A stretch of 64,000 nt of DNA from Bathymodiolus brooksi (taxonomy: Eukaryota; Mollusca; Bivalvia; Mytilida; Modiolidae), in NCBI GenBank assembly GCA_963680875.1, contig OY804583.1, forward strand, positions 34,337,331 to 34,401,330, written 5' to 3'. Each line of letters opens with the position of its first letter. The stretch's first letter is position 1. Under the pieces are notes generated by a model. It was given only the letters and a program-made list of their open reading frames with translations. It had not been told where the DNA came from and made no database searches. Positions 50,801 to 63,548 of the stretch are shown one piece after another. The position numbers and the translations under genes were made by a program.

Positions 50801-51966
50801 TGGTGACCAGTTTTATTGGTGTTTAACGACACTTTCAACAATGTGTCAGGTATAACGTAGAACATGGTGATCAGTTTTATTGGTGTTTGACGCCACTTTC
50901 AACAATGTTAGTTATAGTGTAGAACATGGTGACCAGTTTTATTGGTGTTTAACGACACTTTCAACAATGTGTCAGGTATAACGTAGAACATGGTGACCAG
51001 TTTTATTGGTGTTTAATGCCACTTTCAACAATGTGTCAGGTATAACGTAGAACATGGTGACCAGTTTTATTGGTGTTTAACGACACTTTCAACAATGTGT
51101 CAGGTATAACATAGAACATGGTGACCAGTTTTATTGGTGTTTAACGCCACTTTCAACAATGCTAGTTATAGTGTAGAACATGGTGACCAGTTTTATTGGT
51201 GTTTAACGACACTGTCAACAATGTGTCAGGTATAGCGTATAACATGCTGGCCAGTTTTATTGGTGTTTAACGACACTTTCAACAATATGTCAGGTATAAC
51301 GTAGAACATGGTGACCAGTTTTATTGTTGCTTAACGACACTTTCAACAATGTGTCAGGTATAACGTAGAACATGGTGACCAGTTTTATTGGTGTTTAACG
51401 ACACTTTCAACAATGTGTCAGGTATAACGTAGAACATGGTGATCAGTTTTATTGGTGTTTAGCGCCACTTTCAACAATGTTAGTTATAGTGTAGAACATG
51501 GTGACCAGTTTTATTGGTGTTTAACGACACTTTCAACAATATGTCAGGTATAACGTAGAACATGGTGACCAGTTTTAGTGGTGTTTAATGACACTTTCAA
51601 CAATGTGTCAGTTATAACGTAGAACATGGTGAACAGTTTTATTGGTGTTTAGCGACACTGTCAACAATGTGTCAGGTATAGCGTATAACATGCTGGCCAG
51701 TTTTATTGGTGTTTAACGACACTTTCAACAATATGTCAGGTATAACGTAGAACATGGTGACCAGTTTTATTGTTGCTTAACGACACTTTCAACAATGTGT
51801 CAGGTATAACGTAGAACATGGTGACCAGTTTTATTGGTGTTTAACGACACTTTCAACAATGTGTCAGGTATAACGTAGAACATGGTGATCAGTTTTATTG
51901 CTGTTTGACGCCACTTTCAACAATGTTAGTTATAGTGTAGAACATGGTGACCAGTTTTATTGGTGT
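47776..51966 (+). repeat. 4.2-kb higher-order unit, copy 2
   Basis: The order is the same as in copy 1, but the offset falls to 4,191 near 51130. There a ggtgctt monomer and the start of an acgtgg monomer are fused out, a loss of 64 bp. One difference is tttaatgcc near 48350 for tttaacgcc near 44095, a CpG transition. The match continues to 51999. Confidence 0.9.
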
Positions 51967-54106
51967 TTAACGACACTTTCAACAATGTGTCAGGTATAAC
52001 GTAGAACATGGTGACCAGTTTTATTGGTGTTTAACACCACTTTCAACAATGTTAGTTATAGTGTAGAACATGGTGACCAGTTTTATTGGTGTTTAACGAC
52101 ACTTTCAACAATGTGTCAGTTATAACGTAGAACATGGTGAACAGTTTTATTGGTGTTTATCGACACCGTCAACAATGTGTCAGGTATAGCGTATAACATG
52201 CTGGCCAGTTTTATTGGTGTTTAACGAAACTTTCAACAATATGTCAGGTATAACGTAGAACATGGTGACCAGTTTTATTGGTGGTTAACGCCACTTTCAA
52301 CAATGTGTCAGGTATAACGTAGAACATGGTGACCTGTTTTATTGGTGCTTAACGACACTTTCAACAATGTGTCAGGTATAATGTAGAACATGGTGACCAG
52401 TTTTATTGGTGTTTATCGACACTTTCAACAATGTGTCAGGTATAACGTAGAACATGGTGACCAGTTTTATTGGTGTTTAACGCCACTTTCAACAATGTAG
52501 TTATAGTGTAGAACATGGTGACCAGTTTTATTGGTGTTTAACGTCACTTTCAACAATGTGTCAGTTATAACGTAGAACATGGTGAACAGTTTTATTGGTG
52601 TTTAACGCCACTTTCAACAATGTAGTTATAGTGTAGAACATGGTGACCAGTTTTATTGGTGTTTAACGTCACTTTCAACAATGTGTCAGTTATAACGTAG
52701 AACATGGTGAACAGTTTTATTGGTGTTTAACGACACTTTCAACAATGTGTCAGGTATAATGTAGAACATGGTGACCAGTTTTATTGGTGTTTAACGACAC
52801 TTTCAACAATGTGTCAGGTATAACATAGAACATGGTGACCAGTTTTATTGGTGTTTAACGACACTTTCAACAATGTGTCAGGTATAACGTAGAACATGGT
52901 GACCAGTTTTATTGGTGTTTATTAACACTTTCAACAATGTGTCAGGTATAACGTAGAACATGGTGACCAGTTTTAATGGTGTTTAACGACACTCAACAAT
53001 ATGTCAGGAATAATGTAGAACATGGTGACCAGTTTTATTGGTGTTTAACGCCACTTTCAACAATGTTAGTTATAGTGTAGAACATGGTGACCAGTTTTAT
53101 TGGTGTTTAACGACACTTTCAACAAGGTTCAGGTATAATGTAGAACATGGTGACCAGTTTTATTGGTGTTTAACGCCACTTTCAACAATGTTAGTTATAG
53201 TGTAGAACATGGTGACCAGTTTTATTGGTGTTTAATGCCACTTTCAACAATGTGTCAGGTATAACGTAGAACATGGTGACCAGTTTTATTGATGTTTAAC
53301 AACACTTTCAACAATGTGTCAGGTATAATGTAGAACATGGTGACCCGTTTAATTGGTGTTTATCGACACTTTCAACAATGTGTCAGGTATAACGTAGAAC
53401 ATGGTGACCAGTTTTATTGGTGTTTAACCACACTTTCAACAATGTGTCAGGTTTAACGTATGACATGGTGACCAGTTTTATTGGTGTTTAACGCCACTTT
53501 CAACAATGTTAGTTATAGCGTAGAACATGGTGACCAGTTTTATTGGTGTTTAATGCCACTTTCAACAATGTGTCAGGTATAACGTAGAACATGGTGACCA
53601 GTTTTATTGGTGTTTAACGACACTTTCAACAATGTGTCAGGTATAACATAGAACATGGTGACCAGTTTTATTGGTGCTTAACGACACTTTCAACAATGTG
53701 TCAGGTATAACGTAGAACGTGGTGACCAGTTTTATTGGTGTTTAACGCCACTTTCAACAATGCTAGTTATAGTGTAGAACATGGTGACCAGTTTTATTGG
53801 TGTTTAACGACACTGTCAACAATGTGTCAGGTATAGCGTATAACATGCTGGCCAGTTTTATTGGTGTTTAACGACACTTTCAACAATATGTCAGGTATAA
53901 CGTAGAACATGGTGACCAGTTTTATTGTTGCTTAACGACACTTTCAACAATGTGTCAGGTATAACGTAGAACATGGTGACCAGTTTTATTGGTGTTTAAC
54001 GACACTTTCAACAATGTGTCAGGTATAACGTAGAACATGGCGATCAGTTTTATTGGTGTTTAACGCCACTTTCAACAATGCTAGTTATAGTGTAGAACAT
54101 GGTGAC
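51634..54106 (+). repeat. 2,473-bp higher-order unit, copy 1
   Basis: Pairs with 54107 onward. The offset is 2,473 before and 2,348 after the 125-bp dimer duplication that only this copy holds. Landmarks are tttatcgacaccgtc, ggtggttaacgcc, tttaatggtgttt and caacaaggttcagg (53123). A single cgatcag (54040) lacks the usual T. Confidence 0.88.
52462..52711 (+). repeat. 125-bp dimer tandem duplication
   Basis: A 61-bp monomer plus its 64-bp neighbour is repeated in tandem (52462-52586, 52587-52711). The duplicated join changes the expected aacgac to aacgcc. The neighbouring unit at 54.9 kb has the dimer only once. Confidence 0.9.
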
Positions 54107-56478
54107 CAGTTTTATTGGTGTTTAACGACACTGTCAACAATGTGTCAGGTATAGCGTATAACATGCTGGCCAGTTTTATTGGTGTTTAACGACACTTTCA
54201 ACAATATGTCAGGTATAACGTAGAACATGGTGACCAGTTTTATTGTTGCTTAACGACACTTTCAACAATGTGTCAGGTATAACGTAGAACATGGTGACCA
54301 GTTTTATTGGTGTTTAACGACACTTTCAACAATGTGTCAGGTATAACGTAGAACATGGTGATCAGTTTTATTGGTGTTTGACGCCACTTTCAACAATGTT
54401 AGTTATAGTGTAGAACATGGTGACCAGTTTTATTGGTGTTTAACGACACTTTCAACAATGTGTCAGGTATAACGTAGAACATGGTGACCAGTTTTATTGG
54501 TGTTTAACACCACTTTCAACAATGTTAGTTATAGTGTAGAACATGGTGACCAGTTTTATTGGTGTTTAACGACACTTTCAACAATGTGTCAGTTATAACG
54601 TAGAACATGGTGAACAGTTTTATTGGTGTTTATCGACACCGTCAACAATGTGTCAGGTATAGCGTATAACATGCTGGCCAGTTTTATTGGTGTTTAACGA
54701 CACTTTCAACAATATGTCAGGTATAACGTAGAACATGGTGACCAGTTTTATTGGTGGTTAACGCCACTTTCAACAATGTGTCAGGTATAACGTAGAACAT
54801 GGTGACCTGTTTTATTGGTGCTTAACGACACTTTCAACAATGTGTCAGGTATAATGTAGAACATGGTGACCAGTTTTATTGGTGTTTATCGACACTTTCA
54901 ACAATGTGTCAGGTATAACGTAGAACATGGTGACCAGTTTTATTGGTGTTTAACGCCACTTTCAACAATGTAGTTATAGTGTAGAACATGGTGACCAGTT
55001 TTATTGGTGTTTATCGACACTTTCAACAATGTGTCAGGTATAACGTAGAACATGGTGAACAGTTTTATTGGTGTTTAACGACACTTTCAACAATGTGTCA
55101 GGTATAATGTAGAACATGGTGACCAGTTTTATTGGTGTTTAACGACACTTTCAACAATGTGTCAGGTATAACATAGAACATGGTGACCAGTTTTATTGGT
55201 GTTTAACGACACTTTCAACAATGTGTCAGGTATAACGTAGAACATGGTGACCAGTTTTATTGGTGTTTATTAACACTTTCAACAATGTGTCAGGTATAAC
55301 GTAGAACATGGTGACCAGTTTTAATGGTGTTTAACGACACTCAACAATATGTCAGGAATAATGTAGAACATGGTGACCAGTTTTATTGGTGTTTAACGCC
55401 ACTTTCAACAATGTTAGTTATAGTGTAGAACATGGTGACCAGTTTTATTGGTGTTTAACGACACTTTCAACAAGGTTCAGGTATAATGTAGAACATGGTG
55501 ACCAGTTTTATTGGTGTTTAACGCCACTTTCAACAATGTTAGTTATAGTGTAGAACATGGTGACCAGTTTTATTGGTGTTTAATGCCACTTTCAACAATG
55601 TGTCAGGTATAACGTAGAACATGGTGACCAGTTTTATTGATGTTTAACAACACTTTCAACAATGTGTCAGGTATAATGTAGAACATGGTGACCCGTTTAA
55701 TTGGTGTTTATCGACACTTTCAACAATGTGTCAGGTATAACGTAGAACATGGTGACCAGTTTTATTGGTGTTTAACCACACTTTCAACAATGTGTCAGGT
55801 TTAACGTATGACATGGTGACCAGTTTTATTGGTGTTTAACGCCACTTTCAACAATGTTAGTTATAGCGTAGAACATGGTGACCAGTTTTATTGGTGTTTA
55901 ATGCCACTTTCAACAATGTGTCAGGTATAACGTAGAACATGGTGACCAGTTTTATTGGTGTTTAACGACACTTTCAACAATGTGTCAGGTATAACATAGA
56001 ACATGGTGACCAGTTTTATTGGTGCTTAACGACACTTTCAACAATGTGTCAGGTATAACGTAGAACGTGGTGACCAGTTTTATTGGTGTTTAACGCCACT
56101 TTCAACAATGCTAGTTATAGTGTAGAACATGGTGACCAGTTTTATTGGTGTTTAACGACACTGTCAACAATGTGTCAGGTATAGCGTATAACATGCTGGC
56201 CAGTTTTATTGGTGTTTAACGACACTTTCAACAATATGTCAGGTATAACGTAGAACATGGTGACCAGTTTTATTGTTGCTTAACGACACTTTCAACAATG
56301 TGTCAGGTATAACGTAGAACATGGTGACCAGTTTTATTGGTGTTTAACGACACTTTCAACAATGTGTCAGGTATAACGTAGAACATGGTGATCAGTTTTA
56401 TTGGTGTTTAACGCCACTTTCAACAATGTTAGTTATAGTGTAGAACATGGTGACCAGTTTTATTGGTGTTTAACGACA
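54107..56478 (+). repeat. 2.35-kb higher-order unit, copy 2
   Basis: It follows copy 1 with caacaaggttcagg at 55471 and the same landmark order, lacking the 125-bp dimer. Near 55010 the usual aacgtcac/gtcagtta pair is replaced by atcgacac/gtcaggta, a short converted patch. Confidence 0.87.
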
Positions 56479-56722
56479 CTTTCAACAATATGTCAGGTAT
56501 AGCGTAGAACATGGTGACCAGTTTTAGTGGTGTTTAATGACACTTTCAACAATGTGTCAGTTATAACGTAGAACATGGTGAACAGTTTTATTGGTGTTTA
56601 ACGACACTGTCAACAATGTGTCAGGTATAGCGTATAACATGCTGGCCAGTTTTATTGGTGTTTAACGACACTTTCAACAATATGTCAGGTATAACGTAGA
56701 ACATGGTGACCAGTTTTATTGT

Positions 56723-57294
56723 TGCTTAACGACACTTTCAACAATGTGTCAGGTATAACGTAGAACATGGTGACCAGTTTTATTGGTGTTTAACGACACT
56801 TTCAACAATGTGTCAGGTATAACGTAGAACATGGTGATCAGTTTTATTGGTGTTTGACGCCACTTTCAACAATGTTAGTTATAGTGTAGAACATGGTGAC
56901 CAGTTTTATTGGTGTTTAACGACACTTTCAACAATGTGTCAGGTATAACGTAGAACATGGTGACCAGTTTTATTGGTGTTTAACACCACTTTCAACAATG
57001 TTAGTTATAGTGTAGAACATGGTGACCAGTTTTATTGGTGTTTAACGACACTTTCAACAATGTGTCAGTTATAACGTAGAACATGGTGAACAGTTTTATT
57101 GGTGTTTATCGACACCGTCAACAATGTGTCAGGTATAGCGTATAACATGCTGGCCAGTTTTATTGGTGTTTAACGACACTTTCAACAATATGTCAGGTAT
57201 AACGTAGAACATGGTGACCAGTTTTATTGGTGGTTAACGCCACTTTCAACAATGTGTCAGGTATAACGTAGAACATGGTGACCTGTTTTATTGG
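56723..57294 (+). repeat. 572-bp tandem duplication, copy 1
   Basis: This is a nine-monomer group from gatcag/tttgacgcc through tttatcgacaccgtc, atgctggcc and ggtggttaacgcc. tcgacaccg occurs at 57109 and again at 57681. Confidence 0.9.
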
Positions 57295-57866
57295 TGCTTA
57301 ACGACACTTTCAACAATGTGTCAGGTATAACGTAGAACATGGTGACCAGTTTTATTGGTGTTTAACGACACTTTCAACAATGTGTCAGGTATAACGTAGA
57401 ACATGGTGATCAGTTTTATTGGTGTTTGACGCCACTTTCAACAATGTTAGTTATAGTGTAGAACATGGTGACCAGTTTTATTGGTGTTTAACGACACTTT
57501 CAACAATGTGTCAGGTATAACGTAGAACATGGTGACCAGTTTTATTGGTGTTTAACACCACTTTCAACAATGTTAGTTATAGTGTAGAACATGGTGACCA
57601 GTTTTATTGGTGTTTAACGACACTTTCAACAATGTGTCAGTTATAACGTAGAACATGGTGAACAGTTTTATTGGTGTTTATCGACACCGTCAACAATGTG
57701 TCAGGTATAGCGTATAACATGCTGGCCAGTTTTATTGGTGTTTAACGACACTTTCAACAATATGTCAGGTATAACGTAGAACATGGTGACCAGTTTTATT
57801 GGTGGTTAACGCCACTTTCAACAATGTGTCAGGTATAACGTAGAACATGGTGACCTGTTTTATTGG
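57295..57866 (+). repeat. 572-bp tandem duplication, copy 2
   Basis: Partner of 56723-57294. The match runs to 57902, where acgtag and atgtag differ. No base difference was noticed inside the copy. Confidence 0.9.
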
Positions 57867-58934
57867 TGCTTAACGACACTTTCAACAATGTGTCAGGTAT
57901 AATGTAGAACATGGTGACCAGTTTTATTGGTGTTTATCGACACTTTCAACAATGTGTCAGGTATAACGTAGAACATGGTGACCAGTTTTATTGGTGTTTA
58001 ACGCCACTTTCAACAATGTAGTTATAGTGTAGAACATGGTGACCAGTTTTATTGGTGTTTAACGTCACTTTCAACAATGTGTCAGTTATAACGTAGAACA
58101 TGGTGAACAGTTTTATTGGTGTTTAACGACACTTTCAACAATGTGTCAGGTATAATGTAGAACATGGTGACCAGTTTTATTGGTGTTTAACGACACTTTC
58201 AACAATGTGTCAGGTATAACATAGAACATGGTGACCAGTTTTATTGGTGTTTAACGACACTTTCAACAATGTGACAGGTATAACGTAGAACATGGTGACC
58301 AGTTTTATTGGTGTTTATTAACACTTTCAACAATGTGTCAGGTATAACGTAGAACATGGTGACCAGTTTTAATGGTGTTTAACGACACTCAACAATATGT
58401 CAGGAATAATGTAGAACATGGTGACCAGTTTTATTGGTGTTTAACGCCACTTTCAACAATGTTAGTTATAGTGTAGAACATGGTGACCAGTTTTATTGGT
58501 GTTTAACGACACTTTCAACAAGGTTCAGGTATAATGTAGAACATGGTGACCAGTTTTATTGGTGTTTAACGCCACTTTCAACAATGTTAGTTATAGTGTA
58601 GAACATGGTGACCAGTTTTATTGGTGTTTAATGCCACTTTCAACAATGTGTCAGGTATAACGTAGAACATGGTGACCAGTTTTATTGATGTTTAACAACA
58701 CTTTCAACAATGTGTCAGGTATAATGTAGAACATGGTGACCCGTTTAATTGGTGTTTATCGACACTTTCAACAATGTGTCAGGTATAACGTAGAACATGG
58801 TGACCAGTTTTATTGGTGTTTAACCACACTTTCAACAATGTGTCAGGTATAATGTAGAACATGGTGACCAGTTTTATTGGTGTTTAACGACACTTTCAAC
58901 AATGTGTCAGTTATAACGTAGAACATGGTGAACA
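57857..58934 (+). repeat. 1,078-bp tandem duplication, copy 1
   Basis: This is a 17-monomer group holding the 61-bp monomer, cactcaaca, aaggttcagg (58519) and gacccgtttaattgg. A private change is gtgacaggta (58272). Its last 85 bases join an atgtag monomer to a gtcagttataacg monomer, an order not seen elsewhere. Confidence 0.88.
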
Positions 58935-59926
58935 GTTTTATTGGTGCTTAACGACACTTTCAACAATGTGTCAGGTATAATGTAGAACATGGTGACCAGT
59001 TTTATTGGTGTTTATCGACACTTTCAACAATGTGTCAGGTATAACGTAGAACATGGTGACCAGTTTTATTGGTGTTTAACGCCACTTTCAACAATGTAGT
59101 TATAGTGTAGAACATGGTGACCAGTTTTATTGGTGTTTAACGTCACTTTCAACAATGTGTCAGTTATAACGTAGAACATGGTGAACAGTTTTATTGGTGT
59201 TTAACGACACTTTCAACAATGTGTCAGGTATAATGTAGAACATGGTGACCAGTTTTATTGGTGTTTAACGACAATTTCAACAATGTGTCAGGTATAACAT
59301 AGAACATGGTGACCAGTTTTATTGGTGTTTAACGACACTTTCAACAATGTGTCAGGTATAACGTAGAACATGGTGACCAGTTTTATTGGTGTTTATTAAC
59401 ACTTTCAACAATGTGTCAGGTATAACGTAGAACATGGTGACCAGTTTTAATGGTGTTTAACGACACTCAACAATATGTCAGGAATAATGTAGAACATGGT
59501 GACCAGTTTTATTGGTGTTTAGCGCCACTTTCAACAATGTTAGTTATAGTGTAGAACATGGTGACCAGTTTTATTGGTGTTTAACGACACTTTCAACAAG
59601 GTTCAGGTATAATGTAGAACATGGTGACCAGTTTTATTGGTGTTTAACGCCACTTTCAACAATGTTAGTTATAGTGTAGAACATGGTGACCAGTTTTATT
59701 GGTGTTTAATGCCACTTTCAACAATGTGTCAGGTATAACGTAGAACATGGTGACCAGTTTTATTGATGTTTAACAACACTTTCAACAATGTGTCAGGTAT
59801 AATGTAGAACATGGTGACCCGTTTAATTGGTGTTTATCGACACTTTCAACAATGTGTCAGGTATAACGTAGAACATGGTGACCAGTTTTATTGGTGTTTA
59901 ACCACACTTTCAACAATGTGTCAGGT
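58935..59926 (+). repeat. 1,078-bp tandem duplication, copy 2
   Basis: Matches 57857-58848 at +1,078 (aaggttcagg at 59597). After 59926 it continues with the older order aggtttaacgtatgac, which copy 1 has lost. Private changes are acaatttc (59273) and tttagcgcc (59519). Confidence 0.88.
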
Positions 59927-62908
59927 TTAACGTATGACATGGTGACCAGTTTTATTGGTGTTTAACGCCACTTTCAACAATGTTAGTTATAGCGTAGAAC
60001 ATGTTGACCAGTTTTATTGGTGTTTAATGCCACTTTCAACAATGTGTCAGGTATAACGTAGAACATGGTGACCAGTTTTATTGGTGTTTAACGACACTTT
60101 CAACAATGTGTCAGGTATAACATAGAACATGGTGACCAGTTTTATTGGTGCTTAACGACACTTTCAACAATGTGTCAGGTATAACGTAGAACGTGGTGAC
60201 CAGTTTTATTGGTGTTTAACGCCACTTTCAACAATGTTAGTTATAGTGTAGAACATGGTGACCAGTTTTATTGGTGTTTAACGACACTTTCAACAATGTG
60301 TCAGTTATAACGTAGAACATGGTGAACAGTTTTATTGGTGTTTAACGACACTGTCAACAATGTGTCAGGTATAGCGTATAACATGCTGGCCAGTTTTATT
60401 GGTGTTTAACGACACTTTCAACAATATGTCAGGTATAACGTAGAACATGGTGACCAGTTTTATTGTTGCTTAACGACACTTTCAACAATGTGTCAGGTAT
60501 AACGTAGAACATGGTGACCAGTTTTATTGGTGTTTAACGACACTTTCAACAATGTGTCAGGTATAACGTAGAACATGGTGATCAGTTTTATTGGTGTTTG
60601 ACGCCACTTTCAACAATGTTAGTTATAGTGTAGAACATGGTGACCAGTTTTATTGGTGTTTAACGACACTTTCAACAATGTGTCAGGTATAACGTAGAAC
60701 ATGGTTACCAGTTTTATTGGTGTTTAACACCACTTTCAACAATGTTAGTTATAGTGTAGAACATGGTGACCAGTTTTATTGGTGTTTAACGACACTTTCA
60801 ACAATGTGTCAGTTATAACGTAGAACATGGTGAACAGTTTTATTGGTGTTTAACGACACCGTCAACAATGTGTCAGGTATAGCGTATAACATGCTGGCCA
60901 GTTTTATTGGTGTTTAACGACACTTTCAACAATATGTCAGGTATAACGTAGAACATGGTGACCAGTTTTATTGGTGGTTAACGCCACTTTCAACAATGTG
61001 TCAGGTATAACGTAGAACATGGTGACCTGTTTTATTGGTGCTTAACGACACTTTCAACAATGTGTCAGGTATAATGTAGAACATGGTGACCAGTTTTATT
61101 GGTGTTTATCGACACTTTCAACAATGTGTCAGGTATAACGTAGAACATGGTGACCAGTTTTATTGGTGTTTAACGCCACTTTCAACAATGTAGTTATAGT
61201 GTAGAACATGGTGACCAGTTTTATTGGTGTTTAACGTCACTTTCAACAATGTGTCAGTTATAACGTAGAACATGGTGAACAGTTTTATTGGTGTTTAACG
61301 ACACTTTCAACAATGTGTCAGGTATAATGTAGAACATGGTGACCAGTTTTATTGGTGTTTAACGACACTTTCAACAATGTGTCAGGTATAACATAGAACA
61401 TGGTGACCAGTTTTATTGGTGTTTAACGACACTTTCAACAATGTGTCAGGTATAACGTAGAACATGGTGACCAGTTTTATTGGTGTTTATTAACACTTTC
61501 AACAATGTGTCAGGTATAACGTAGAACATGGTGACCAGTTTTAATGGTGTTTAACGACACTCAACAATATGTCAGGAATAATGTAGAACATGGTGACCAG
61601 TTTTATTGGTGTTTAACGCCACTTTCAACAATGTTAGTTATAGTGTAGAACATGGTGACCAGTTTTATTGGTGTTTAACGACACTTTCAACAATGTGTCA
61701 GGTATAATGTAGAACATGGTGACCAGTTTTATTGATGTTTAACAACACTTTCAACAATGTGTCAGGTATAACGTAGAACATGGTGACCCATTTAATTGGT
61801 GTTTATCGACACTTTCAACAATGTGTCAGGTATAACGTAGAACATGGTGACCAGTTTTATTGGTGTTTAACGACACTTTCAACAATGTGTCAGGTATAGC
61901 ATATGACATGGTGACCAGTTTTATTGGTGTTTAACGACACTTTCAACAATGTGTCAGGTATAACATAGAACATGGTGACCAGTTTTATTGGTGCTTAACG
62001 ACACTTTCAACAATGTGTCAGGTATAACGTAGAACATGGTGACCAGTTTTATTGGTGTTTAACGCCACTTTCAACAATGTTAGTTATAGTGTAGAACATG
62101 GTGACCAGTTTTATTGGTGTTTAATGCCACTTTCAACAATGTGTCAGGTATAACATAGAACATGGTGACCAGTTTTATTGGTGTTTAACGACACTTTCAA
62201 CAATGTGTCAGGTATAACATAGAACATGGTGACCAGTTTTATTGGTGCTTAACGACACTTTCAACAATGTGTCAGGTATAACGTAGAACATGGTGACCAG
62301 TTTTATTGGTGTTTAACGCCACTTTCAACAATGTTAGTTATAGTGTAGAACATGGTGACCAGTTTTATTGGTGTTTAACGACACTGTCAACAATGTGTCA
62401 GGTATAGCGTATAACATGCTGGCCAGTTTTATTGGTGTTTAACGACACTTTCAACAATATGTCAGGTATAACGTAGAACATGGTGACCAGTTTTATTGTT
62501 GCTTAATGACACTTTCAACAATGTGTCAGGTATAACGTAGAACATGGTGACCAATTTTATTGGTGTTTAATGACACTTTCAACAATGTGTCAGGTATAAC
62601 GTAGAACATGGTGATCAGTTTTATTGGTGTTTAACGCCACTTTCAACAATGTTAGTTATAGTGTAGAACATGGTGACCAGTTTTATTGGTGTTTAACGCC
62701 ACTTTCAACAATGTTAGTTATAGTGTAGAACATGGTGACCAGTTTTATTGGTGTTTAACGACACTTTCAACAATATGTCAGGTATAACGTAGAACATGGT
62801 GACCAGTTTTATTGGTGTTTAAGGCCACTTTCAACAATGTTAGTTTTAGTGTAGAACATGGTGACCAGTTTTATTGGTGTTTAACGACACTTTCAACAAT
62901 GTGTCAGT

Positions 62909-63228
62909 TATAACGTAGAACATGGTGAACAGTTTTTTTGGTGTTTAACGACACTGTCAACAATGTGTCAGGTATAGCGTATAACATGCTGGCCAGTTTT
63001 ATTGGTGTTTAACGACACTTTCAACAATATGTCAGGTATAACGTAGAACATGGTGACCAGTTTTATTGGTGCTTAACGCCACTTTCAACAATGTGTCAGG
63101 TATAACGTAGAACATGGTGACCTGTTTTATTGGTGCTTAACGACACTTTCAACAATGTGTCAGGTATAATGTAGAACATGGTGACCAGTTTTATTGGTGT
63201 TTATCGACACTTTCAACAATGTGTCAGG
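62909..63228 (+). repeat. 320-bp pentamer tandem duplication, copy 1
   Basis: This is a five-monomer group (gaacag with ctgtc, atgctggcc, atatgtcagg with ggtgcttaacgcc, gacctgtttt, atgtag with tttatcgac). It repeats exactly 320 bp downstream. A private change is cagtttttttgg near 62932. Confidence 0.9.
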
Positions 63229-63548
63229 TATAACGTAGAACATGGTGAACAGTTTTATTGGTGTTTAACGACACTGTCAACAATGTGTCAGGTATAGCGA
63301 ATAACATGCTGGCCAGTTTTATTGGTGTTTAACGACACTTTCAACAATATGTCAGGTATAACGTAGAACATGGTGACCAGTTTTATTGGTGCTTAACGCC
63401 ACTTTCAACAATGTGTCAGGTATAACGTAGAACATGGTGACCTGTTTTATTGGTGCTTAACGACACTTTCAACAATGTGTCAGGTATAATGTAGAACATG
63501 GTGACCAGTTTTATTGGTGTTTATCGACACTTTCAACAATGTGTCAGG
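63229..63548 (+). repeat. 320-bp pentamer tandem duplication, copy 2
   Basis: Copy of 62909-63228, with tatagcgaataac near 63295 in place of tatagcgtataac. The match runs to 63568. Confidence 0.9.
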
